Shown in pieces: positions 19,204 through 28,998 of a stretch of 46,692 nt of DNA. The stretch is from Chersky-299 sp963749535 (lineage in GTDB: Bacteria; Actinomycetota; Thermoleophilia; RBG-16-64-13). The notes beneath the pieces were generated by a model. It was not told the origin of the DNA. It worked only from the letters and a program-made list of their open reading frames with translations, and did not search any database. The stretch's first letter is position 1. The number at the start of each line of letters is the position of its first letter. The translations under genes were made by a program, and so were the position numbers. The stretch lies in assembly GCA_963749535.1 (NCBI GenBank), contig CAVVNF010000004.1, positions 1 to 46,692 of the forward strand. Reading direction: 5' to 3'.

Positions 19204-20481
19204 CTAGAGGGCCTGCGCGACGAGCTCGAGCACATCGAAGACTTTCATCTTGGTCCCGTCGGCAGCCACGGCATCGATGAAGTTCTGTTCACACCCAGGG
19301 CAAGCTGTGACGATAGCGTCGGCCCCGGTGACTTCGGCCTCCTCGATCCGCTCACCGGCCGTCCAGGCGCGAGAATTCCGGATAAGCTTCCCTGCACACC
19401 ACCACCGGCGCCGCAGCACCAGGCCGCTTCGCGGTTGCGTTCCATCTCCACCAATTCCAGACCGGGGATGGCCGCGAGCACATCGCGCGGCGGCGTCATA
19501 AATACCGAACGCGCCGTATGTAGCGCGGGCGGGGCGGATCATAGACGACCGCCTGGCCGTAGATCTTCTTCTCCTTGCCCTTCCAGGGAACGTACGGCTC
19601 GCCCTGCCGGCCGAGGTGGCAGGGATCGTGGTAGGTGACCTTCATGGCCACCGGCTTGGTGAGCTTCAGCTTGCCTTCCTTGATCAGCCGGTCGACCAAT
19701 TCCACGGTGTGCAGCACTTCCACCTGCGGACGCCGACCTCGGGGTAGAGCCGCTTGAAGGTGTGGTAGCAGGTGGCGCACGGGGTCACTACCGTCTTCAC
19801 GCCGGCGGCCGCCCAGGCTTCTTAGGTTGCCCTCGGCGGCGCTCTCGAAGTCTTTGCGATAGCCCATGTCATAAGCTTTGCCGCCGCAGCAATGCTCCTC
19901 CGCGCTCGACCGCGAAGTCCACGCCCGCCTTGCCAAGGACCTGCGCCGCCGTCCGCGCGACATGCTGGAGACCGGGATTGTAGGAGTAGCGACAGCCGGC
20001 GTGGAAGAGTACCTCGGCCTTGGACGTTTCGCCGATGTCCTTCAGCCCAGGCCCTCCGCCCAGTTGGCCCGCGCGGCCTGCGGTTTGCCGCCCATGTTGT
20101 GCTTCTCGCGAAGGTTCGCGATCATCGGCCGGTAGGCCGCGGGCACCTGGCCCTGCTCCGCCAGCCGAACCGGAACTCGTGCAGTGAGTCGAGCAGCTCA
20201 CATATCGTAGCGGCAGACCTTGCAGGTGACGTCGCAGTTGCCGCAAAGCTGGCACTTGAACGCGATGTCCACGACTTTGTCGTTCACCTGGCTGCGACCG
20301 TCCATCAGCGAAAGCGCCGTGATCAGCCGACCGCCGCCCGAATACGAGTGGAAGTTGTTGTAGTCGACGCTGGGACAGCCTTTGGAAAACCGCCAGCTCT
20401 TGACCAGGTCGAAGGGGATCCACTTGCAGTACGAGCACCGGGTGCAGCGCATCGCATCCGGGCGAAATCTTCAAGTGCCAT
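19204..20481 (-). CDS. CCG-domain iron-sulfur oxidoreductase (HdrD/GlcF-like), frame-disrupted
   Basis: Electron-transfer subunit of about 420 residues. The N-terminus has Cys-rich clusters MRCTRCSYCKWIPF and FKCQLCGNCDVTCKVC, consistent with two iron-sulfur clusters, though the first is not a classic CxxCxxCxxxCP. The remainder carries two CCG-type repeats: EEHCCGGKAYDMGYR with TPCATCYHTF and HDPCHLGRQ, then WCCGAGGG with ACPGCEQNF. These are the noncubane or [4Fe-4S] ligands of HdrB/HdrD, GlpC and LutA relatives. ATG start with AAGGAG. The frame breaks at about 20450, 20190, 19900, 19815, 19505 and 19385. It lies between two FAD-oxidase genes with gaps of 18 and 26 bases, so it probably wires both flavoproteins to a quinone or ferredoxin pool (inference). 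Confidence 0.75.
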
Positions 20482-20507
20482 CTCGTGTCTCCTTGTGATC
20501 CGTGCCG

Positions 20508-21981
20508 CTAGAAGCAGAGCTTGCCGGGGTTCAGCACGTTATTTGGATCGAGGATGCTCCTTTACCGTGCGAAGCGCGTTCGTCGATTGCGCGTCCCGGT
20601 TGTACACCGGATGAGCCCACGCACCGTACGGCCGGGAGAAGTAAGCTCCCTCGCCGATGAGCTGCTCGCTAGCGTCGCAATAGAGTTCCTTCACCGTCGC
20701 GACCTCGCGAGCGTCGCTAGGATCGTACGGGAAGGAGAACTCGCAATGATATGAGACACCCAGATGCTGGGGCTGTATGTACACTCCCACGTCAGAAGCG
20801 GGGTATTTGTGGGCCGCAGCCGCGGAGAGCATGGTCCCTAGGTAGCCCGGCGCCTTCTCAAGTGTGGTCAGGAAGAAGATCTCCTGGCACGCGCCCTTGG
20901 CCCGGAGTTTCCAGTAAGGCTCGCCGGAGATACCTCCGACCGCCTGCACCACTCGCGACGTAGCCAGGAGCCGAGAGACCGGGGAGGATCCTGAGCCCAA
21001 AGCCGGACACCACTTCAGCTATATCCTTTTCGGTGGCGTCCACGCGCTCATCCGCGAGAAGAGCCCGGCCGCCCACACCCATGACGAGCGTCCACAGAGG
21101 AAGCTCCTGCTTGAGCGCGGCGATCTCGGCCGCGTCAGTTCCCACAAGGGCCGCGAGTTGCGAGTTGTTCACGATCAGCAGCTCGTCGGCCAGGCGCAGT
21201 CTGGTGAGCCGGTACATGAGGTCCACCAGGCTTTCCAGCTTGTCGGCGGTCACAAACAGGAACTTCTGGGCGGTGGGCAGGAGCTCGCACTTTACCGAGG
21301 CCCAGGTGACTATGCCGTAAGAACCCTGCGCGCCCGTGAGCAGTCGGAAGAAGTCTGTCTGAGCGGGACCCTTCGGGTCGAGCTGCCGCAAACCGGCCGC
21401 CCATTGTTCATCCAGCGAGAAGGAGCGCCATACCCGCTTCACCCGTGTAGGAGATCTCGCCGTTCCCCCAGACGACCCCGCAGTTCCGCAACGGCTCGGG
21501 GAGTGAATAGTTGTAGCGGGGGATCAGGGTCGGTTGGCGCTCCAGCAGACTGGCGATGACCGACTTGTTGGCCCGGGGCGAGAGCGGCGGAGTGACCCGC
21601 ATCCCTTCTTTGGCCAATTCCGGTTGGAGTTGCGCAATAGGTAACGCCGGGCTCGATCCACACCATGCGATTGCGGCGATCGATCTTCTTGATCTTGTTC
21701 ATCCGCGAAAGATCGACCATAACGGCGCCGGGAGCGCTCGGCACGGTATCGCCGTAGAAGTGCGGAGGACCAGAGCTCACGGGCACGAGAGGGGTGCCGG
21801 TCTTGTTCGCCCACGCCACCAGCTGTTTGACTTCCTCCTCCGTGCCCGGACGGACCACGTACCAGGGCTTGATGGGCAGCACGAAACTCTCGTCTCTGCC
21901 GTACCCAGCGATGACCTCGGGATCATCGACCACGTGGCCTTCCCCGACCACTCCGATGAGCTCTTGCTTCATCCCATCCAC
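20508..21981 (-). CDS. Second FAD-binding oxidase (GlcD-type), frame-disrupted
   Basis: FAD_binding_4-type flavoprotein, about 480 residues. The start MKQELIGVVGEGHVVDDPEV is followed by YVVRPGTEEEVKQLVAWANK and PLVPVSSGPPHFYGD, then VMVDLSRMNKI, all FAD-domain landmarks. Later come LLTGAQGSYGIVTWASVK and a C-terminal SILDPNNVLNPGKLCF, the classic end of GlcD/alkyl-dihydroxyacetone-phosphate-synthase relatives. The frame breaks near 21620, 21430, 20990 and 20560. The GTG at 21981 has AAAGG about ten bases upstream; an ATG nine bases later is the alternative. First gene of the flavin/Fe-S/flavin operon. It differs strongly from the third gene, so the two flavoproteins probably have different substrates or one is structural. 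Confidence 0.75.
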
Positions 21982-22329
21982 GTTTCGAACCGCCTTTCGG
22001 TAATCAAGTCCAGCCCCGACGAGAGACCACTGCGGGACATCTGGCTCTATAGGGTAGATGACAAACCCATATGGACAATATAGTGCCTTCTATGCCACCC
22101 GGGCTCTTTCACTCTTCCGGTCGATCGTCGCGCGTCACCTGCCGGGGTATAAGTAACCGCGAACCCGATCGTCTCTTGATCTCGGACCGGGCCTGTACAC
22201 GTACTATTCCCGTACCCCTTTGAAGAGAATCGCCCCCCAAGCGCTGCGACCCTCGCGAGAGAGGGTCGCAGCGCGAAGTGCGAGATTAGGCGTCAGGTTA
22301 TAGAGCCGGACGCCGGTCTAATCGGAGGA
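21982..22329. other. Intergenic region with terminator for the solute-binding gene
   Basis: No gene seen. The right part holds the strong hairpin at 22241-22274. The left part should contain the promoter of the flavin/Fe-S/flavin operon. AT-richer sequence around 22050-22085 (CATATGGACAATATAG) is the most promoter-like, but I cannot define a clear pair of hexamers. Confidence 0.35.
22241..22274 (-). terminator. Strong hairpin downstream of the solute-binding gene
   Basis: Perfect 14-base stem GCGCTGCGACCCTC / GAGGGTCGCAGCGC with the loop GCGAGA, 56 bases past the stop of the minus-strand solute-binding gene. The T-tract is weak (TTGGGG on the minus strand). Confidence 0.7.
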
Positions 22330-23788
22330 TCAGGGATTGATCGGGATCAGTTTGGCCTGAACGGTCACAGGGTTATTGTTCGGGTTGCTGACGATCACGA
22401 TGTCGAACGGGAACTTCGTACCCTTGATCCACTGACCGCCATACAGAGGCGTGACCACCACGTTCTTCACTGGGTGGAGCCCGGCCATGTCCACAGGCGC
22501 TGTGAAATCGAGCGGGCCGGCGATCGATTGGGGCATATTCGTGGACGCGACGTTGGCGATGATCTCGTTCTTGTCATCTACGTCCTTCGTGCGCTTGAGC
22601 ACATCAGTCGCCCAATCGCCGAGGACATGATGAAGGAGCGTTTGCTGCCACAGACTGTTGTTCTTTGCCTCCCACGCGTCGGCCACCTGCTGGCATGTGC
22701 TGCCAGTCAATGGAGACGTGAAGGGGAAGGTCGGGTGCCAGAACATGGGACCAGAGATGTTGTAACCGATCGATCCCAGCGCCTCCATGGCGGAGGGGAA
22801 CAGGACGGCTTTCGCGAGATCCATCACCTTCGGTTTGAAACCCTGCTGGATGGCCTGCTTCCAGAAGTTGCTGAAGTCAGGAGCGATCATCAGGCCGGTG
22901 AAGATCTCGGCGCCGCCGTTCCTGAAGTTGGTAATGATCGCGGTGAAGTCTTCATTCGGCTCCGGGTATTTGCCACCGTCTATGAGCTTGTAGCCGTTCT
23001 TCTTGATGAACGGAGGATAGGCGTCGCGGTAGGCATTACCGTCGGTGTTGTTCGGCCAGCACGCGCCCACGACCTTGTTCGTCGGGTACTGGTCCCACAG
23101 GCTGAGACTCACGTTCTCGATCTGCGTCAGGCCCCAGAAGGCATGGTAGGTCCATTTGAAGGGCTTGTCGGGAGTGGCACCGCGGCCGAAGTAGTAGGGC
23201 TCCATGGGTGTGTCGGTGGTTATGCACGGGGTCGCTTGTGCCTCGGCCTGGTCGGCCACCGGGTTCACGGTGTCCGGTGTGGCGGCCGCCATGATGATGT
23301 CGACCTTGGAGTTCTGTATCAGGTCGCCGGCGACTTGGGCAGCCCGCATCGAGTCGGACTGGCTGTCCTGGATCTGGAAGGTGATCGGATGTTTCTGACC
23401 ATCTCCCAGCACCATGCCGTCGCCGATGGCCGCGCTCCAAAGATCCGCACAGAACTTGTCTGCCAGGCCGAATGCCGCGATGGCCCCGGTGATCGGCGTG
23501 ACAAAGCCGATCTTGACCTCACGGCCCGTAGCGGCGGCGGTGGTTACCGTAGTGCTACTGGCGCGCAACAGTGGTTGCCGTGGTGCTCTGCGTCGTGGCC
23601 GCACCGGTCGTGGTAGTAGTGGTTGAGCCCCCGCAGGCGGCGATGAGCCCGCCCAGACCGGCGCCCACGCCCACAGTTGCACCCGCGACGCCTGCGATCT
23701 TCAGGAACTCGCGGCGACTGACAGCTTTGCCGCTAAGCACGTTGCCCTCTTCGCTGTCGTCGTGTTTGCCGTTCTCGATATCCGCCAT
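22330..23788 (-). CDS. Tat-exported lipoprotein, Leu/Ile/Val-type ABC solute-binding protein
   Basis: Periplasmic-binding-protein type I (Peripla_BP_6/LivK) family, about 485 residues. The N-terminus has a twin-arginine motif SRREFLKIAG, a hydrophobic stretch and a lipobox ending LIAAC, then a Thr/Ala-rich linker (TTTTTTGAATT), so it is probably Tat-exported and lipid-anchored. The mature domain starts EVKIGFVTPITGAIAAFG. DSQSDSMRAAQVAGDLI and KVDIIMAAATPDTVNPVAD match the family ligand-binding cleft. Relatives bind amino acids, amides, urea or aromatic acids. One frame break lies in the linker near 23565. ATG start with AAGGGGGA. No permease or ATPase genes lie nearby, so it is an orphan binding protein. 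LysR is divergent from it and may control it. Confidence 0.85.
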
Positions 23789-23900
23789 GAACTCCCCCTT
23801 GCATCTTTCAGCGATTTTCCTGAGCCTCGCCTCGGTCTGGCGCGGTCGTGCACGCAACTATAGCCCCCCTCCTCGCGGTAGAAGAGCCGACCAACCCCCT

Positions 23901-23928
23901 TTGCATGAGGCCCGCTTCTCATTACAAT
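23901..23928 (+). promoter_or_regulatory. lysR promoter, probably giving a leaderless mRNA
   Basis: TTGCAT (23901-23906), 16-base spacer, TACAAT (23923-23928). The start ATG is at 23938, so transcription would begin within a few bases of it and no ribosome site is visible. GCATGA (23903) and TCATGC (23928) form an inverted pair around the promoter, a candidate autoregulatory LysR site. Confidence 0.55.
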
Positions 23929-23937
23929 CATGCATAG

Positions 23938-24840
23938 ATGGAACTGGATCAACTGAGATCATTCGTGGCGGTGGCCGAGGTTCGCAGCTTCACGCGGGCC
24001 GCCAAACTCGTTCATTTGTCTCAGCCCGCCATCAGCCGGCAGATCGGCCGGCTCGAGAGCGAGATGGGCACGCCTTTGTTCGAGCGCTACGGGCGACATG
24101 TGGAATGCACCGCAGATGGGAAACTTCTACTTCCCCTCGCGAAGGCGATCGTCTCCCGCGCCGACGATGCGTCGAGATTGATCCGCGAACACGTGGGGAC
24201 GGTGGCGGCAAAGGTGCGCTTCGGCTCTACCGGCACGGTTTTCGCCCATCTTCTCTCCCCAGTTCTAGCGTCCTTCCTCGAAAGCTATCCCAAGGTCCAC
24301 CTGGACCTCATAGAGAGAGAGGACGTCCTGCTGGAGGAAGCGGTAGGCAGCGGGGAGCTGGATTGCGCCATCGTCACCGCCTGGGGCACGCCACGCACAG
24401 CCACGGTGCACCTTCTGACGGAAGAAGTCCTTCTGTTGGTGAGAAACGACCACCCGCTCGCACAGCAGACGACCGTCTCGCTGAGCGCGTTCGCGGATGA
24501 GCCATTCCTCCTTCCCGGGCTGAACATGAACATGGCGAACCTTCTCACCGACATTTGCCGGCGGGCCGGATTCGAACCTCGGACGCCCTATCGCGCGAAC
24601 TATCTCGAGCTCAGCAAAGCACTCGTGAGGCAGGGACTCGGGGTGGCTCTGATCCCAAACATGCTTCTCGTCCCGCACACGTTAGATGGTCTAGCGGCCC
24701 TGCACCTCGAGGGACATCCCACGCGAGATCTCAATCTCGTTTACCCGCGGGAGCGACCGGTGTCCACCGCGGCCAGGGCGCTCATGATCCACATCAGGGC
24801 GAGCGTGGCCGACCACGGGGCGGCCGACCTGCACCAGTAG
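23938..24840 (+). CDS. LysR-family transcriptional regulator
   Basis: LysR-type regulator, 300 residues, intact. The N-terminal winged helix-turn-helix is classic: MELDQLRSFVAVAEVRSFTR, AAKLVHLSQPAISRQIGRLE and LFERYGRHVECT. The C-terminal inducer domain follows from about residue 90 (KVRFGSTGTV, then DCAIVTAWGTP and LVRQGLGVALIPNMLL). It is divergent from the solute-binding lipoprotein gene with about 150 bp between, the standard LysR arrangement, so it probably senses a related ligand and controls that gene and itself. It is convergent with the alcohol dehydrogenase gene. The ATG start sits immediately after a good promoter, implying a leaderless message. Confidence 0.9.
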   Translation: MELDQLRSFVAVAEVRSFTRAAKLVHLSQPAISRQIGRLESEMGTPLFERYGRHVECTADGKLLLPLAKAIVSRADDASRLIREHVGTVAAKVRFGSTGTVFAHLLSPVLASFLESYPKVHLDLIEREDVLLEEAVGSGELDCAIVTAWGTPRTATVHLLTEEVLLLVRNDHPLAQQTTVSLSAFADEPFLLPGLNMNMANLLTDICRRAGFEPRTPYRANYLELSKALVRQGLGVALIPNMLLVPHTLDGLAALHLEGHPTRDLNLVYPRERPVSTAARALMIHIRASVADHGAADLHQ

Positions 24841-24866
24841 ACGCCCCGTTGGCGAAGCCTTTGCGA

Positions 24867-24898
24867 AGGGGGGCGAGGCCTGCAGGCCTCGCCCCCCT
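24867..24898. terminator. GC-rich 32-bp perfect palindrome between convergent genes
   Basis: AGGGGGGCGAGGCC-TGCA-GGCCTCGCCCCCCT in full symmetry between the lysR stop and the alcohol dehydrogenase stop. It is probably a bidirectional transcription terminator, though it lacks a T-tract on either side. Confidence 0.65.
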
Positions 24899-24954
24899 CG
24901 TCGGCCGGAACGACCGGCGTGAATCTCTCGCGGAACGGTGTTAGCTGAGATCCT

Positions 24955-26049
24955 CTATGGCATCACGAGTACCGGCTTGATGGCGCGGCCGGCGACCGAC
25001 TCGGCAAAGGCCTTGTTGATGTCCGCAAAGTCGAACCGTTTGACCAGCCTATCGACCGGGAACCGCCCCTGCTTGTGCCACTCGATGAGGCGCGGCAGGA
25101 ACACCTGCGGATTGGACAAGCCGGCGAGAATGAACTGGATCCGCGCGCCTTTTGAGAGGAGCTCGATCGACTGGATACTCATCGTTTCAGATCCCGGCAC
25201 GGCGACCACGCCGAACGTGCCGTTCATGGACAGGCACTGGGCGGCCGAACGCCATACGCTTTCAACGCCGGTAGTGTCCAATGCGAAACCGACACCGCGG
25301 GGAGCGAGTTCCTTGACTCTGGCCGCGACATCCCCGTCGGCGACGTTGAAGGCGTGAGTCGCGCCAAGTTCGAGGGCGAGGGCCAGACGATCCGCGTTCA
25401 TGTCCACGGCGATGAGGGGGCGAGCGCCCACCAGCGCACCGGCCATAATGGCGCTCAAACCCACTCCGCCTGCACCGAACACCACAAGCTCATCCTGGAC
25501 GGTGACCTTGAGAGCGTTGATCACGGACCCGGCGCCCGTCATCACGCCGCACGGTAGAGCCGCAAGCAGCTCCGCGGGAAGGTCGCCATCGACGGGTACG
25601 AGCGAGGTGGCCGGAGCTATCGCATAGGTGGCGAACGATGACTGCTGAAAGAACGCCCCCGATATCCAATCGCCGCCCAGCTTCATCGTGTGCGATCCGT
25701 CCAGACGGTGGCCTGAGAACAGGAGGGGAAACTGGTTGTCGCAAAGGTAGGGCTGTCCGGACACACAGCTGAAACAGCTGCCGCAGGCCGGCCAGGAGAT
25801 CATCACCCGATCGCCCGGCTTGACCCCAGTCACGCCCGGACCCACTTCTTCGACGACCCCGGCGCCCTCATGTCCGACCACTGCCGGCATCGGCACCACA
25901 CCCTGCATGTTCATATCGGTATGGCAGACGCCGGCTGCTTCGATCCGAACCAGGACCTCGCCTGCCCGAAGCTCATCCAACTCCACGGTCTCCAGCGTAA
26001 ATTCCTCGCCTGGAGCGCGCACCACCGCTGCGATCGACGTCTTGCTCAC
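24955..26049 (-). CDS. Zinc-dependent alcohol dehydrogenase (benzyl-alcohol-dehydrogenase-like)
   Basis: Medium-chain zinc alcohol dehydrogenase, 364 residues, intact. The catalytic zinc site is GVCHTD (Cys near residue 42) and GHEGAG (His-Glu near 66). Structural zinc: CGSCFSCVSGQPYLC, the full four-Cys set. NAD-binding: VFGAGGVGLSAIMAG, then VDMNADRL with the Asp that favours NAD. The overall pattern resembles class III/XylB-type aryl-alcohol dehydrogenases. The start is a GTG whose GTGA overlaps the stop of the upstream IclR gene, so translation is coupled. An aromatic or phenylpropanoid alcohol is a likely substrate, with the product aldehyde suitable for the AORs in this window (inference). 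Confidence 0.88.
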   Translation of the reverse strand: MSKTSIAAVVRAPGEEFTLETVELDELRAGEVLVRIEAAGVCHTDMNMQGVVPMPAVVGHEGAGVVEEVGPGVTGVKPGDRVMISWPACGSCFSCVSGQPYLCDNQFPLLFSGHRLDGSHTMKLGGDWISGAFFQQSSFATYAIAPATSLVPVDGDLPAELLAALPCGVMTGAGSVINALKVTVQDELVVFGAGGVGLSAIMAGALVGARPLIAVDMNADRLALALELGATHAFNVADGDVAARVKELAPRGVGFALDTTGVESVWRSAAQCLSMNGTFGVVAVPGSETMSIQSIELLSKGARIQFILAGLSNPQVFLPRLIEWHKQGRFPVDRLVKRFDFADINKAFAESVAGRAIKPVLVMP

Positions 26050-26984
26050 TTTCTATCCTCCGCGTCCGGTTTTTCCATGCTGTTGGACAAGAAGCCCTCG
26101 GCCGTCCCGGACCCAGCCGGGACACTTTGCGAAAATGGATCGTCCCCTCGATATCCCAGATCGTACGACAGCGCGGCGGAGACCTGCCTCAGGGCCTGCA
26201 GAAACCGTCTGGCCTCGGCGGGCCCATACCGCATCTCAGAGACGACTATGGACAGGCTGGCCCGCACCTCGTTCGTGAAATCCCACACCGGAACACTTAT
26301 GGCGCAGACTCCTAGCTGCTGTTCTTGGACGTCATAGGCCACACCTTCGCGCGCCACCCGCCGAAGCTCTTCCGCCAACCGTTCTGGATCGGTGATCGTG
26401 AACGGGGTCAGCGGTTCAAGCTTGCGCGCCAGACAATGGGTGCGCCTGCTCTCCGGCCCAAAAGCGAGAAGTATCTTGGAGTCGGCGTTAGCGAGATCCG
26501 TGAACATCTGGCCCACGGACAGCATCGGCTTGAACAAGCGCGGAGTAGGTGAGTGAACAACACAGAGAGCGCCTTCCGCGTTCCATATCATGAGGTTCAC
26601 TGTCTCTCCCGTGAAACTTGTCAGCCGCTCCAGGTGCGGGGTGGCGATCCGGGCAAGCGCCGCTTGCGAGATCCACACGTACGCCATCTGGAAGATCGAG
26701 GGCCCAAGCGAGTACTTGCCGGTGCTGGGATTGAGGCTGAGCAGCCCCTCCGCCTCGAGCGTCTTGACGAGACGGAAGGCAGTAGCCTTGTGAAGTCCCG
26801 ACTGCCGGCTGAGTTCGGAAGAACTCCATTCGGGGTGGTTGCAATCGAAGCACTGCAGTATCCGCAGACCCCGCTGAAGAGCCTGTACCAGCGAACTGGA
26901 GGAGTCTGAAGCGGAACCGGCCCCTTCGGAGTCGGGTTCGCTCTGGTCCAAGTCCCCTGTTGTGCCGGGCTGGCCTGTTGCCAC
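26046..26984 (-). CDS. IclR-family transcriptional regulator
   Basis: IclR regulator, 312 residues, intact. After a Ser/Gly-rich N-terminal extension of about 30 residues comes the winged helix (QALQRGLRILQCFD, SSSELSRQSGLHKATAFRLV, LNPSTGKYSLG). The C-terminal effector domain includes ARIATPHLERLTSFTGETVN and the segment around YDVQEQQLGVCAISVPV. IclR proteins often govern aromatic degradation operons. It is divergent from the six-gene CoA-ligase/molybdoenzyme operon and overlaps the alcohol dehydrogenase by four bases. TGTCAA boxes in the shared upstream region (27064-27122) are the likely binding sites, covering the -35 of the divergent promoter. Confidence 0.9.
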   Translation of the reverse strand: MATGQPGTTGDLDQSEPDSEGAGSASDSSSSLVQALQRGLRILQCFDCNHPEWSSSELSRQSGLHKATAFRLVKTLEAEGLLSLNPSTGKYSLGPSIFQMAYVWISQAALARIATPHLERLTSFTGETVNLMIWNAEGALCVVHSPTPRLFKPMLSVGQMFTDLANADSKILLAFGPESRRTHCLARKLEPLTPFTITDPERLAEELRRVAREGVAYDVQEQQLGVCAISVPVWDFTNEVRASLSIVVSEMRYGPAEARRFLQALRQVSAALSYDLGYRGDDPFSQSVPAGSGTAEGFLSNSMEKPDAEDRK

Positions 26985-27063
26985 GTTGACCTCTGTCGTA
27001 TGCCGCCACGACCCGCGCGGCCGGTGATGAACGTAGCGCGGAGTGTGTCACGAGATATCTATC

Positions 27064-27122
27064 GTGTCAATATTGCGACATCGTGTCAACAAGCTGGTCA
27101 ACAGACCCCCGACTATTGACAC
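27064..27122. promoter_or_regulatory. Candidate IclR operator: TGTCAA box cluster
   Basis: GTGTCAATA (27064-27072) and TATTGACAC (27114-27122) form a perfect inverted pair. Another TGTCAA lies at 27084 and a degenerate GGTCAA at 27096. The right box overlaps the -35 of the CoA-ligase promoter. The left boxes could serve as -35 (TTGACA) for the divergent iclR gene. Dual autorepression and operon control is a reasonable inference. Confidence 0.55.
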
Positions 27123-27145
27123 CACATATCCGAAAAGGCTACCCT
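27116..27145 (+). promoter_or_regulatory. Promoter of the CoA-ligase/molybdoenzyme operon
   Basis: Perfect TTGACA at 27116-27121, an 18-base spacer and TACCCT at 27140-27145. It lies about 160 bases before the first gene, leaving a 5' leader of moderate length. The -35 sits inside the candidate IclR box. Confidence 0.5.
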
Positions 27146-27306
27146 GTGCTCACTTTGAGTCCATAGGTGCGGTAAAATGAAACCAAGTCGGGCGTGCGAG
27201 CCTGCCGACGGGCCCGCGGGACGAAGGCCCGGACGCGCTCGTGATGCGAGCCGATGCAGGAAGATGTGGCAGTCGCGACTGTACCCTGGGAACGTGGAGG
27301 TCTCTC

Positions 27307-28993
27307 ATGATGAAGGCAAAGTACCCCGAACAACTCCAAGCGGAGCTGCTGCCCGAGGGGTGCCTTCCCGACCTGATCTGGCCTCCGGAGATAGGTTTCG
27401 TGTTGCCCAAGGAGATCAATCTCACCGAGCACTTCCTCGATCGAAATCTGGTCGGCGAGCAGGCTGATCGCGTCGCGTACTACTGCGGCGATACGCAGAT
27501 CACCTACCGGGCCCTTAACGAGCAGGTCAACAAGTTCGCGAACGCTCTGCGCGACCTGGGGGTAGAACAAGGCGACCGGGTGATGCTTCGCATCGCCAAT
27601 AGCATCGAGTACATAGTCAGCGCTCTGGCCGTGGGCCGTCTCGCGGCGGTGGTCGTACCGACGATGACCCTCCTGCGCTCGAAGGTGCTCACTCACGACG
27701 CGAACACGTCGGAGGCCAAAGTCATCATCTGCGGGTATGACCTCCTGGCTGAGATCGAGGCCGGACGTGACCAATTCGAGACGGTCGAGCACATCATCTC
27801 CATCGGCGGAGCCGCCGAGGAGCTCAAAGCTCGGAACCTGCTCAGCTACGAGGAACTCATGCGCCGCTGCCGGCGATCAGATCGAAAGCGTCAGGGTACC
27901 CCCAGACTCCCTCGCAGCCGTGTTCTTTACCTCCGGCACCACGGGCATGCCCAAAGGCTGCATGCATCTCATCAGCACGATCGTCGGCTCGGTGCACTCC
28001 TTCCCGCTCACATTCGGCGGGGTCAAGTCGACGGACGTCTTCATGGGCTCGCCGCCGTTCGCCTTCGTCATCGGGTTCGGCTACAACATGTTGCTGCCGC
28101 TGCTCTCTGGGGTCCCCAGCGTGATCTTGCAGGGCAGGATGTCCGCGGAGGCGTTGCTGGAAGCTATACCCAGGTACAAAGTCACCATGTTCAATGCGGT
28201 ACCGACCGCCTTCAACCAGTTGCTCAACTTACCCACGATCAAGGACTACGACCTGAGCAGCTTGCGGGTGGTGATGTCGGGCAGCGCGCCGCTGCTGGCG
28301 ACCACGTTCCAGCAATTCAAGGAGCTGACAGGCCTGGAGATCGTGAACGGCATCGGCTCGTCGGAGTCGATCGGGACTCAGCTCGCTTCCTACCGCAAGG
28401 GATACAAACCCGGAGCCACGGGTTGGCCGGTTCCCGGCGTCCAGGCCAAGATCATCGACGACGAGGGCAACGAGTGCGCGCCGGGCGTCATCGGCCGCCT
28501 TGTGATCAAGGCCTGCTACGGGACTATGTACTGGCGCAACGTCGAGCGCCAGAAAGAAGCGGTGCTCGACGGTTGGAGCCTTTCGGGCGACTACGCCTAC
28601 AAGGACGAGGATGGCTTGTTCTGGCACGTGTCCCGCATCGACGACATCATCAAGAGCCGCGGCTACCGCGTGTCCCCAGGAGAGGTGGAAGACGCCCTCA
28701 AGGAGCATGAAGGGGTGTTCGAATCCTCGGTCATCGGGGTGCCCGATCCAGAGCAGGGCCACCGAGTAAAAGCGTTCGTGATACTGAAGGACGGCTTCCA
28801 GGGATCGCCAGAGCTCGTCGACGAGATGAAGGCGTTCGTGAAGAAACGGGTGGCGCCATACGCGGCTCCCAGCGAGATCGAATTCATCGACTCGTTCCCG
28901 AGGACGGAGACCGGGAAGGTCCGTCGCATCGAGCTCCGGGAGTTGGAAGCGAAGCGTCAGGCCGAGCGGGAAAAAGCAACCGGCAAGGATTGA
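27307..28993 (+). CDS. AMP-forming acyl/aryl-CoA ligase, one frame break
   Basis: Adenylate-forming CoA ligase, about 560 residues. The phosphate loop is FTSGTTGMPKG, the A5-type motif appears as NGIGSSESIGTQ, the A7/A8 region as GDYAYKDEDGLFWHVSRIDD with IIKSRGYRVSPGEVED, and the catalytic Lys lies in ETGKVRRIELRE near the end. The family includes benzoate-, 4-hydroxybenzoate- and cinnamate-CoA ligases as well as fatty acid ligases. One frame break lies near 27875. ATG with GGAGG six bases upstream; MM at the start leaves two possible codons. First gene of the six-gene operon. It presumably activates the aromatic or alicyclic acid that the hybrid molybdoenzyme acts on, though this is inferred from position. 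Confidence 0.85.
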
Positions 28994-28998
28994 ACCCT

